Below are positions 17,295 through 24,861 of a stretch of DNA of 64,000 nt, piece after piece; within the stretch, counting starts at the first letter, position 1, and every line of letters begins with the position of its first letter. The notes beneath the pieces are model-generated. The model saw only the letters and a list, made by a program, of their open reading frames with translations. It had not been told where the DNA came from and ran no database searches. Location: contig SBLD01000001.1 of NCBI GenBank assembly GCA_004551485.1, positions 228,424 through 292,423 of the forward strand. The letters run 5' to 3'. Source of the DNA: Billgrantia azerbaijanica (GTDB lineage Bacteria; Pseudomonadota; Gammaproteobacteria; Pseudomonadales; Halomonadaceae). The position numbers and the translations under genes were made by a program.

Positions 17295-17456
17295 TCAAGG
17301 TTGACGGCGCCGGGAGCGAGGGCGTGACAAGGCCTTGCGAAAGCCACGCCAGGCACCGCCAAGCAGCTTGGCAAAGAATCCGGCACGCAACCGGGCATTG
17401 CGCTGCTCGATGTCACGCATCTTCGGATCCGGGTTATGGAAGGCCACGACTGTCAC
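17295..17456 (-). CDS. Possible small basic protein
   Basis: A 53-residue frame from a GTG (or 41 residues from the ATG at 17420) reads MRDIEQRNARLRAGFFAKLL and ends in an arginine-rich tail. The amphipathic, basic character suggests a real small protein, but there is no clear ribosome site and no family recognised. The rest of 17163-17576 holds no other supported gene. Confidence 0.35.
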   Translation of the reverse strand: MTVVAFHNPDPKMRDIEQRNARLRAGFFAKLLGGAWRGFRKALSRPRSRRRQP

Positions 17457-17540
17457 CCCGCTGCTCTCGCAAGCACACTGGAGGCATATCACGGGGCCAC
17501 AGCGCCTGTCGAGACACCTCCTCCATGCCGCGGCAACGGG

Positions 17541-17554
17541 TACCCTATAGGGTA
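17541..17554. promoter_or_regulatory. 14-bp perfect palindrome before ychJ
   Basis: TACCCTATAGGGTA is fully symmetric and ends 22 nt before the ychJ ATG. It could be an operator or overlap a -10 element (TATAGG). Function is inferred. Confidence 0.35.
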
Positions 17555-17576
17555 AGGCCCACCACACGAGGTTCGA

Positions 17577-18038
17577 ATGACACAGCCCGACCCCACCGCC
17601 TGCCCCTGCGGCAGCGGCCGGCCGCTAGCCAGTTGCTGCGGGCGCTATCACGCCGGCGAGCCGGCGCCGACCCCCGAGGCGCTGATGCGCTCGCGCTACA
17701 GCGCCTTCGTGCTCGATCTGGCCGACTACCTGCTGGCGACCTGGCACCCGAGCACCCGGCCGGCGAGCCTGGACCCGGACCCCGCGACCGTCTGGAAGCG
17801 TCTCGAGGTGCTCGAGAGCGGCGAGGAGGACGAGCGGGGACGGGTGCACTTCCGCGCCACCTGCCGCGAGGGGCGGCGCTGGTCGGTGCTGGAGGAGTCG
17901 TCACGCTTCGTGCGCGAGGCGGGGCGCTGGTTCTATCTCGATGGCAACCCCGCCGTCCACCGGCTCAAGCCCGGCCGCAACGCGCCCTGCCCCTGCGGCA
18001 GCGGGCGCAAGTTCAAGGCCTGCTGTGGTCTGGCATGA
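17577..18038 (+). CDS. ychJ: YchJ-family protein with two SEC-C zinc motifs
   Basis: The 153-residue protein has a SEC-C type motif at each end: CPCGSGRPLASCC near the N terminus and CPCGSGRKFKACC at the C terminus. Between them is the conserved MRSRYSAFV segment and an NTF2-like YchJ domain. SEC-C motifs bind zinc and often ribosomes or SecB in other proteins. The cellular role of YchJ is not established. It appears to be a single-gene unit. Confidence 0.9.
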   Translation: MTQPDPTACPCGSGRPLASCCGRYHAGEPAPTPEALMRSRYSAFVLDLADYLLATWHPSTRPASLDPDPATVWKRLEVLESGEEDERGRVHFRATCREGRRWSVLEESSRFVREAGRWFYLDGNPAVHRLKPGRNAPCPCGSGRKFKACCGLA

Positions 18039-18174
18039 AGGATCGGGAGTGCGCCGACACCGGAGGCGGTGGCGGGGTTCGCGCCCGCCCATGGGCAGGT
18101 GCCGATTTACCGGCGCATGGCTCCCCCCTTTTCGTGAAACTCACCCCGCCCCGTGAGGTTCATAGGGACGGTAA

Positions 18175-18199
18175 CGTGCCCGGGGATCGCCCGGGCACG
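18175..18199 (+). other. Strong hairpin in the opgD leader
   Basis: CGTGCCCGGG (18175-18184) pairs perfectly with CCCGGGCACG (18190-18199) around a 5-nt loop. It ends 32 nt before the opgD ATG and has no T-run, so it is more likely an mRNA leader structure than a terminator. Confidence 0.5.
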
Positions 18200-18231
18200 C
18201 TCAGGGAAGCCATGCGACAAGGAAACCAGCC

Positions 18232-19833
18232 ATGAAGCGACGCGATTTCTTGAAGCTCACGGGGGCGCTCGGCGGGAGCGGGCTGTTGCCGCTGTCCACG
18301 CTGCTGGCCGCGGCGCAGGACGCCGCGCCGGGTGCGACCGGCGAGCCCTTCGATTATGCCTGGCTCAAGGGCCTGGCGCGGCAGCTCTCCACCCAGGCGC
18401 CGCGCGAGCACACGATCGAGCTGCCCGAGCCGATCCGCGATCTCGACTGGGACGACTACCAGGCGATCCGCTACCGGCCGCCGCGCGCCCTGTGGGCCGA
18501 CGAGGCGGGGTCGGCGTTCCGCGCCCAGCTGTTCCACCTGGGGCTCTACTACAAGACGCCGGTGCGCATCTACGAGGTCATCGACGGCCGGGCCCATGAG
18601 CTCGCCTTCGATCCCGCGCGGTTCGATTACGGCGAGACGGGGATCGACGGCGAGCGCCTGCCGGCGGACCTGGGCTTTGCCGGCTTCCGCCTCCACCATC
18701 GCGATGACTGGGTGCGCGACGTGGCAGCCTTCCTCGGCGCCAGCTACTTCCGCGCGGTGAGCGACTCGCTGCAGTACGGCATGTCGGCGCGTGGCCTGGC
18801 GATCGACACCGCCACTGACAAGGACGAGGAATTCCCGGACTTCACCCGCTTCTGGCTGGAGCGGCCCGAGGGCGAGGAGGGGAGCGTCGTCGTCCATGCG
18901 CTGCTCGAGTCGCCCAGCGTGACCGGCGCCTATCGCTTCGTCATCGGCTACCAGGACGGGGTCGTCATGGACATCGATGCCGCCCTCTATCCCCGCCGTG
19001 CCATCGAACGGCTCGGCGTGGCGCCGCTGACCAGCATGTACCTGATCGGTGAGAACGACCGCGACGCGAACTGGGACTGGCGGCCGGAGATCCACGACTC
19101 CGATGGGCTGTCGATCCATGCCGACAACGGCGAGTGGCTGTGGCGACCGCTCACCAACCCCGACCGGTTACGCTTCAACGCCTTCGGGGAGCGCGCCCCG
19201 CGGGGCTTCGGGCTGCTGCAGCGCGATCGCAACTTCGATCACTACCAGGACGACGGCGTCTTCTACGACCGGCGCCCCAGCGTCTGGGTCGAGCCCAAGG
19301 GCGACTGGGGCGAGGGTGCGATACAGCTGGTCGAGCTGCCCACCTTGGATGAGACCTTCGACAACATCGTCGCCTTCTGGAACCCCGCCAAGACCACCCA
19401 GCCCGGCGAGGAGCTGCTGTTCGGCTATCGCCTCCACTGGTGCGACACGCCGCCGGCACGGCCCTCGCTGGCGCGCTGCGTGGCGACGCGCACCGGCCTT
19501 GGTGGCGTGGTGGGCCAGCGCCGCGAGTACTTCAGCTGGCGCTTCGTGGTCGACTTTGCCGGCGGCCCCCTGCCGCTGGACGAGGACGCCGAGGTCGAGC
19601 CGGTCATCGACGCCTCCGCCGGCCGCGTCGAGATCACCTCGGCCCGCCCCCTGGACGAGATCGAGGGCTATCGCGCCATGTTCGACGTGGTGCCGCCCGA
19701 CGAGGGCACCGAGCCGATCACCCTGCGGCTCTTCCTGCGCAGCGGCGACCGGCCGCTGACCGAGACCTGGCTCTACGAGTGGACGCCGCCACCCGCGGAG
19801 GAGCGCAAGCTGCGCAATCCCGGCCATCTGTAG
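18232..19833 (+). CDS. opgD: Periplasmic glucan biosynthesis protein OpgD (MdoD)
   Basis: The 533-residue protein starts with a twin-arginine signal (MKRRDFLKLTGALGGSGLLP), which separates OpgD from the Sec-exported OpgG. The mature part has the OpgG/OpgD beta-sandwich features: FDYAWLKGLA, YQAIRYRP, SDSLQYGMSARGLAIDTA, RNFDHYQD and GDWGEGAIQLVELPT. It acts in the periplasm on osmoregulated beta-glucan backbones. No opgH glucosyltransferase gene is adjacent, so it must work with a backbone synthase encoded elsewhere. Confidence 0.92.
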   Translation: MKRRDFLKLTGALGGSGLLPLSTLLAAAQDAAPGATGEPFDYAWLKGLARQLSTQAPREHTIELPEPIRDLDWDDYQAIRYRPPRALWADEAGSAFRAQLFHLGLYYKTPVRIYEVIDGRAHELAFDPARFDYGETGIDGERLPADLGFAGFRLHHRDDWVRDVAAFLGASYFRAVSDSLQYGMSARGLAIDTATDKDEEFPDFTRFWLERPEGEEGSVVVHALLESPSVTGAYRFVIGYQDGVVMDIDAALYPRRAIERLGVAPLTSMYLIGENDRDANWDWRPEIHDSDGLSIHADNGEWLWRPLTNPDRLRFNAFGERAPRGFGLLQRDRNFDHYQDDGVFYDRRPSVWVEPKGDWGEGAIQLVELPTLDETFDNIVAFWNPAKTTQPGEELLFGYRLHWCDTPPARPSLARCVATRTGLGGVVGQRREYFSWRFVVDFAGGPLPLDEDAEVEPVIDASAGRVEITSARPLDEIEGYRAMFDVVPPDEGTEPITLRLFLRSGDRPLTETWLYEWTPPPAEERKLRNPGHL

Positions 19834-19926
19834 GTACCACTGCTCTGCCTCACACCTCATCCTGAGTCTCGCAGCGTCGGCTAAGAGTGTACCGGCGGCG
19901 GTCTCATAGCCACCGGCCCTGGCGCC

Positions 19927-20580
19927 TTACCGGGGGCGGCGCACGCTCCTCACCATGCCGCTGCCGCCACCGCCGCAGAAGAACCGTTCGCTGCCGTCGG
20001 ATTCGAGCCCCGACACGCCCACCCCGGGCGGCATCACGAGACTTTCCAGGAGCTCGCCCGTTTGCGGATCGATTCGCCGTAGCTCGCTCTCGTCCCCCTC
20101 CCAGGTGCCGTGCCAGAGCTCGCCGTCGAGCCAGGTGACCCCGGTGACGAAGCGGTCGGATTCGATGGTGCGAAGAATTTCCCCCGACCGGGGATCGAGC
20201 TGCTGGATCTTGCGGTCGCGATAGCGGCCCACCCACAGCGACCCCTCGGCCCAGGCGAGCCCTGAAACGCCGCCGTCCGGGGCGGGGATGGTGTCGACGA
20301 CACGGCCGCTGTGCGGATCGATCTTCTGGATGCGATCCTCGGCGATCTGGAACAGGTGCTCCCCGTCGAAGGCCGTTCCCGCGTTCGCGGTGACGGCGAT
20401 CGAGCGCAGCGTCTCGCCGCTCGTCGGATCGAGGGCGCTCAGCGTGTCGCCGGTGGCCAGCCAGACGTGCCGGCCGTCGTAGGTGACGCCATGCACGCAG
20501 TCGACGCCCGGGAAGGGGCCGTATTCGCGGAGGATCTGGGCGGGTGAGCGGTTCATGTCGTTCTCCTGGGCGTTGTCCAT
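19927..20580 (-). CDS. Beta-propeller protein (Vgb / glutamine cyclotransferase-like)
   Basis: The 217-residue protein contains about five repeats of the type hhALDPTSGE..RSI, IQKIDPHSGRVVDTI, IQQLDPRSGEILRTI and LRRIDPQTGELLESL, with intervening WLATGD, WVGRYRD and WHGTWEG strands. This is a small propeller like Vgb lyase or bacterial glutamine cyclotransferase; no signal peptide is present. Two in-frame starts have good sites: 20580 (GGGAG) and 20556 (AGGAG). It is encoded after, and on the same strand as, a TPR-type regulator. Confidence 0.75.
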   Translation of the reverse strand: MDNAQENDMNRSPAQILREYGPFPGVDCVHGVTYDGRHVWLATGDTLSALDPTSGETLRSIAVTANAGTAFDGEHLFQIAEDRIQKIDPHSGRVVDTIPAPDGGVSGLAWAEGSLWVGRYRDRKIQQLDPRSGEILRTIESDRFVTGVTWLDGELWHGTWEGDESELRRIDPQTGELLESLVMPPGVGVSGLESDGSERFFCGGGGSGMVRSVRRPR

Positions 20581-20614
20581 GTGTCACTCCCTCCAAGGTG
20601 GGTTCGGAGACAGC

Positions 20615-21844
20615 TTAGGTGCCCGGTAGCGGGCCCGGGAGTAACAACGTTGTCGTGAATCCCGGCACGGGTGGGGTCATCCAGCGCCGCGCCCGCCCGC
20701 GGCCGAACGATTGCACCTTGCCTTCCGCCGCCAGCGCGTCGAGGGCGCGCTGCACGGTGCGCTGGCTGGCGCCGAGCGCCAGCGCCAGGGCCGAGCTCGG
20801 CCAGGGTTCACCGTCGGCGAGCAGGGCGAGCACCGTGGCATGCTGTTCTTCGATCGGCCGCGCCAGGACCGCGACCTCGCCTGCGTTGCCCGGTATCAGC
20901 TCGAACCCATGCTTCGTCGCGCGCACCTCGGCCAGCGGGGCGAGCGCGGTGCGCAGTCGCCCGACTTCGACGCGCAGCCGTGCGCGATGCGAGTCATCGG
21001 CGAACCGGGTGCGGAAGGCCTGCGCGATGAGCGTGCCTCTCGGTACGTCGCCGGGCCAGGCCTCGCCCAGCAGGCGGGCGAGCGAAAACAGCACCGGGCG
21101 CCTGGCGAGCGACACCACCGTGTGGGCGTCACGCACCACATGGCGGCAGGCGTCGACGACGAGGGCTTTCGACGCCAGCAGCGCTTCGACCTCGTCGAGC
21201 CGCAGGAGCCGCTCGTCGCCATGCTGGATCAGGCGTGCCGCGGGGGTGTCCAGGCTGCGGGTGGCGCTCTCGACCTCCGCCGCCAGCGCGGCGATGCCGG
21301 CGTCGTGGGCGGCCTCCGCGGCGCGCGCGAGCGCCGCGCGTGCCGCCGTCGTGCGCAGGCGGCGTATCGCGATCCCCGCTACCACCAGCGCGTGGGCCGT
21401 GCGCAACGCGGGCGGGAGGGGCGCAGAGTTGAGATCGGCGAGAGCGGCGAGCCTACCCTCCGCCTCGTCCAGGCGGCCGATCAGCAACAGGCGCCGTGCC
21501 TCGAGGTAGCGCGCCTGCGCGGCGTTCACCCGGTCGCCGTGCGCGTCGAGCGTCGCCCGCGCCGCATCGAGCGCCTTCGCCGGCCAGCCGAGGTCGCGCG
21601 AGGCGAGGGCGATCTCGGCCTCGGCGACGATGCACCGGGCACGGGCCACGGCCTCCTTCTTGCCGAAGGCGTGCGCCGCGCGGCGCAGGAGCGCCTTCGC
21701 GCGCTCGAGCTCGCCGAGCCGTGCCATGGCGATCCCGCGCAGCGCCAGTGCCGGCGCATCGTCGCGCAGGGCGACCCGGTTCAGGGCGCCGAGGGCATCA
21801 CCCGCCGCGAGGGCGCGGGCCGCCGCCGTGATCAGTGCGTCCAT
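20615..21844 (-). CDS. Transcriptional regulator with TPR-like helices and C-terminal winged helix
   Basis: About 409 residues. The first half is alanine-rich helical repeats (a TPR-like array), the middle resembles an OmpR/BTAD-type DNA-binding unit (RTRFADDSHRARLRVEVGRLR), and the C-terminal part is a second helix-turn-helix (ALALGASQRTVQRALDALAAEGKV). It is divergent from the DUF899 gene and upstream of the propeller gene, which it probably controls. The ATG at 21844 was chosen; a GTG at 21883 is also in frame. Its first codons and promoter are duplicated about 1 kb away. Confidence 0.75.
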   Translation of the reverse strand: MDALITAAARALAAGDALGALNRVALRDDAPALALRGIAMARLGELERAKALLRRAAHAFGKKEAVARARCIVAEAEIALASRDLGWPAKALDAARATLDAHGDRVNAAQARYLEARRLLLIGRLDEAEGRLAALADLNSAPLPPALRTAHALVVAGIAIRRLRTTAARAALARAAEAAHDAGIAALAAEVESATRSLDTPAARLIQHGDERLLRLDEVEALLASKALVVDACRHVVRDAHTVVSLARRPVLFSLARLLGEAWPGDVPRGTLIAQAFRTRFADDSHRARLRVEVGRLRTALAPLAEVRATKHGFELIPGNAGEVAVLARPIEEQHATVLALLADGEPWPSSALALALGASQRTVQRALDALAAEGKVQSFGRGRARRWMTPPVPGFTTTLLLPGPLPGT

Positions 21845-21913
21845 CGCAATCCCGTCACAGTTGTTACTCCCGCCGTCGCTCACTCCGTACTAACTGTATC
21901 TCATGACCACGCC
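21831..21913. repeat. Copy A of an 83-bp direct repeat (regulator start and promoter)
   Basis: This segment covers the first codons of the regulator and the divergent promoter region. It recurs at 22841-22923, offset by exactly 1010 nt, without gaps and with about nine substitutions. Confidence 0.85.
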
Positions 21914-21965
21914 GAACCCGGTCGGATCGGGGAGGCACCATGCCCCTGACGAAGGAGAAGTGACG

Positions 21966-22763
21966 ATGGCGACACATCAGACCGGAACGCGGGACGAGTG
22001 GCTGGCGGCGCGGCTCGAGCTGCTCGAGGCGGAGAAGGCGCTCACCCGGCGCAGCGACGAGCTGGCGCGGCAGCGCCAGGCGCTGCCGTGGGTGCGGATC
22101 GACAAGGCATACCGCTTCGAGACCGACGCGGGGAGTGCCTCGCTGGCGGATCTCTTCCAGGGGCGCTCGCAGCTGCTCGTCTACCACTTCATGTTCGGGC
22201 CCGACTACGCGGCGGGCTGCCCGTCCTGCTCGGCGATCGCCGACGGCTTCGATGGCATCGCCGTCCACCTGGCCCACCACGATGTCATGCTGTGGGCGGT
22301 GTCGCGGGCGCCGCTCGCCGAGCTGCAGGCCTACCAGCGGCGCATGGGCTGGCGCTTTCCCTGGGCGTCCTCATACGGCAGCGACTTCAACGGCGACTTC
22401 AACGTCTGGTTTACCGAGGCACAGCAACGCGAGGGCGGCATCGACTACAACTACCGGCGCGAGGAGGCGGTTCAGTCAGGTGACAGCGAGCCGCCCGTCG
22501 CCGATATGCCCTCGCGAGCGACACCCGACGGGGCCGCCGTCGGCGCTGCCATGAGCGGAACGGACAAGGCCACCTACACGCGCGAAAGGCCGGGCATGAG
22601 CGCCTTCGTGCTCGAGGACGGTGTCGTCTACCACACCTACTCCACCTATGCGCGCGGCCTGGACGGCCTGTGGGGCATGTACCAGTGGCTCGACCGCGCC
22701 CCCAAGGGGCGCAACGAGACGGGCATGTGGTGGCGCCGGCACGACGAGTACGACGAACGCTGA
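21966..22763 (+). CDS. DUF899 thioredoxin-like protein
   Basis: The 265-residue protein starts MATHQTGTRDEWLAARLELL, has ALPWVRIDKAYRFET and LLVYHFMFGPDYAAGCPSCS with the C-P-S-C pair, followed by WAVSRAPLAELQAYQRRMGW and YHTYSTYARGLDGLWGMYQWLD near the end. This is the DUF899 family, predicted to have a thioredoxin fold; its reaction is unknown. The ATG at 21966 follows AAGGAGAAG. It is divergent from the TPR-type regulator and flanked by the two 83-bp repeats. Confidence 0.9.
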   Translation: MATHQTGTRDEWLAARLELLEAEKALTRRSDELARQRQALPWVRIDKAYRFETDAGSASLADLFQGRSQLLVYHFMFGPDYAAGCPSCSAIADGFDGIAVHLAHHDVMLWAVSRAPLAELQAYQRRMGWRFPWASSYGSDFNGDFNVWFTEAQQREGGIDYNYRREEAVQSGDSEPPVADMPSRATPDGAAVGAAMSGTDKATYTRERPGMSAFVLEDGVVYHTYSTYARGLDGLWGMYQWLDRAPKGRNETGMWWRRHDEYDER

Positions 22764-22840
22764 GTCAGGTGGCGGGTGGAGTCGGTGCGATCGCCCTGGA
22801 TGAGGTGGCGGGCGCTCGCGGCCTCGCCTCAGCGACGCTG

Positions 22841-22923
22841 ATCAGTGAGTCCATCGCAATCCCGCCACAGTTGTTCCTCCCGTCGCCGCTCACCCCGTAC
22901 TAAATGTATCTCATGATCATGCC
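22841..22923. repeat. Copy B of the 83-bp direct repeat
   Basis: Read on the minus strand this copy begins like the regulator (MDSLIS against MDALIT) and then diverges, so it is the cut-off start of a second regulator copy. Its other end joins directly to the acetyltransferase remnant. Confidence 0.85.
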
Positions 22924-23250
22924 GGATCTGAGCGAGTTGCCCTACAAGGGAGACACGGTCATCGGCCATGACGTGTGGATCGGTTATGACGCCCTGATGA
23001 TGCCCGGGGTGCAAGTCGGCAATGGTGCCATCGTGTCGTCGCGCTCGGTGGTGGTTAGCAGCGTACCGCCCTATACGGTGGTCGGTGGCAATCCGGCTCG
23101 ACCGATCAAGCAGCGCTTCTCGCCTGAGACGGTCCAAACCCTGCAGGCTATCGCCTGGGGGACTGGCCGGTCGAGAAGGTTTCCCGGCATCTCGCCGTCA
23201 TCGTCTCTGGAGATATCGAGGCATTGAGGCGATGCGCCGATGTGGACTGA
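22924..23250 (+). pseudogene. Truncated, frameshifted xenobiotic acetyltransferase (Vat/CatB type)
   Basis: The frame reads [52 protein letters not shown], all left-handed beta-helix features of the CatB/Vat family. The 5' half, including the first hexapeptide coils, is missing. Near 23157 the frame is lost: restoring one base gives the family ending [15 protein letters not shown] through to a stop at 23248-23250. It is therefore both truncated and frameshifted. Confidence 0.8.
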
Positions 23251-23304
23251 GGCTTCCGTCGCCCGGTATCCGGATCGGGAAGGTCGCTCGATTTTGCAGG
23301 CATG

Positions 23305-23335
23305 AACGAAACGGGGCCCGCATCTGCGGGCCCCG
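23305..23335 (-). terminator. Terminator of the cold-shock gene
   Basis: CGGGGCCCGC and GCGGGCCCCG form a perfect 10-bp stem around a 4-nt loop (23312-23335); on the minus strand TTTCGTT follows. It lies about 35 nt after the cold-shock stop codon. Confidence 0.85.
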
Positions 23336-23370
23336 CTCGACGAACCGAAAAGGTTCGAAAGCGCTCGCGA

Positions 23371-23577
23371 TTAGGCGAGCGTCTTGATGTTCGAAGCCTG
23401 AAGGCCTTTCTTTCCCTGGGTCACGTCGAAAGAGACGCTTTGACCTTCCTGCAGGGACTTGAAACCTTCGGCTTGAATCTCGGAGAAGTGGGCAAACACA
23501 TCATCGCTGCCATCGGCAGGAGAAATGAAACCGAAACCCTTGGAGTCGTTGAACCACTTTACGGTACCAGTCGTCAT
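23371..23577 (-). CDS. CspA-family cold-shock protein
   Basis: A 68-residue single cold-shock domain protein. RNP1 is KGFGFI and RNP2 is DVFAHF, and the sequence starts [17 protein letters not shown]. It binds single-stranded RNA or DNA and melts mRNA structure. The ATG follows AAAGGA. The leader contains small hairpins (for example TCTGG/CCAGA at 23614-23629), in line with the long structured leaders known for this family. It is AT-richer than its neighbours, as usual for csp genes. Confidence 0.95.
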   Translation of the reverse strand: MTTGTVKWFNDSKGFGFISPADGSDDVFAHFSEIQAEGFKSLQEGQSVSFDVTQGKKGLQASNIKTLA

Positions 23578-23937
23578 GATAAATCCTTTCGCGCTTAGCG
23601 CCTTGCTGAAGATTCTGGTTTGACCCAGATGGATAGCGGGTAAAACAAGAATGATAATTACAGGCGGTCGAAAGAATTCGAGTGCTACTGGAACCATGCT
23701 GCTTGCCAACCAACTGACGCCACGGTGTCATGCTTGGCGGCTCGGGTCAAAGACTTTCGTATTTTATTTAGGGTTCTTCGTACTTCGGAGCAATGGGCGA
23801 AAGGCGCAATACGATAAGGCTGGGTTTGGGCGCTCTTCACCGCCGACGAGCCGGACGTGAATGTGTCCGAGCTTCGAAGACATCTGCATGGGCTGACACA
23901 CCCCGGCGCAGCAGACTGACTGGGTGCCCGTCGAGGG
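23578..23937. other. 360-nt gene-free region upstream of the cold-shock gene
   Basis: It contains the cold-shock leader and promoter on the minus strand (AT-rich TAATTATCATTC near 23650-23660) and an AT-rich patch near 23755-23790. No supported gene lies here. Confidence 0.6.
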
Positions 23938-24831
23938 CTATCCGACGCTGGAATGAGGGGAGTGAGACTCGACCAGCAGCGAACGCGCGCAGCGCAACAG
24001 CGGCTCTTCGGCGCGTTGCGCCAGATGGGCGAATAGCACCCTGACCGCGGCCTGGGCTTCGCAGAGCAGCTCCACCTCGCCGCTCTCCTGGGCCGCGGCC
24101 GCGCTATCCGCATGCAGCAATCCCACGCCGACGCCGCCGGCGATCAGGGTGCGGGTGACGCTCTCCCGGTCGATGCTGATGACTCGCTGGGGGCGAAACC
24201 GGTGCTTGCCGAACAAGGCCTCGGCTGTCTGGCCGCAGCAGGTGGTGGAGCTCGGCAGTATCCAGGGAAGCTCGGCAAGCCGTTGCCAGTCGAGGGGGCG
24301 GGAGGCCGGCACGAGCCCCGGTCGCGCGGTGAGATAGGTAGTGAACCGGGAGACCTCGAGGGTCGCCAGGTCCGTCCCGGGGGCGCCGGCCTCGTTGTAG
24401 AAACCGGCGTCCAGTTGGCCGTTGCGGATGCCTCTCAGGATCTCGAACGAGGTGCCGTACCGGAGCGATATTTCCACCTCGGGGACGCGCTCGGCAAGGC
24501 GCGAGAGCAGGCCGGCAACGATTCCGGCATCGATATGGCTGGCGCCGAGACGCAGTTCCCCCGCCAAGGACCCCTTGAGGCGCGTCGCTTCATCGATCAG
24601 CTCGCGCTGGGCGAGCAGCGTCCGTTCGGCCTTGGCGAGCAGGCGTTGCCCCGCCGGGGTCAGCTACATGCCACGGGAGGTGCGCTCGAACAACGCGAGG
24701 CCGAGCGTCTCCTCCATGGCCTTGATGTGCGCGCTCACCGCCGGCTGGCTGAGGTAGAGGCGATCCGAGGCGCGCGTGATGCTGCCCTCGCGCGCTACTG
24801 CCAGGAAGGTCTTGATCTGGTGGATGTCCAT
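23938..24831 (-). pseudogene. LysR-family regulator interrupted by an amber codon
   Basis: The frame starts MDIHQIKTFLAVAREGSITR at 24831, has the LysR helix-turn-helix (ASDRLYLSQPAVSAHIKAME) and continues to a normal LysR effector domain ending at 23938, 297 codons in all. Codon 56 is TAG (24664-24666) in the segment RGM-stop-LTPAG, where the family commonly has a residue such as Gln; a single C-to-T change from CAG would explain it. The effector domain alone stays open from about codon 89. Unless suppressed, no full regulator is made. It follows the DASS transporter by 30 nt. Confidence 0.85.
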
Positions 24832-24861
24832 CCTCTCCCCTCGCCCGAGCTACGCCGGCCG

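Noticed and set aside
20620-20637. 18-nt sequence GCCCGGTAGCGGGCCCGG shared with 3493-3510 near the guaB promoter
   Set aside because: One copy lies inside the 3' end of the regulator coding sequence and the other between promoter boxes. With such GC-rich, self-complementary sequence a chance match is plausible.
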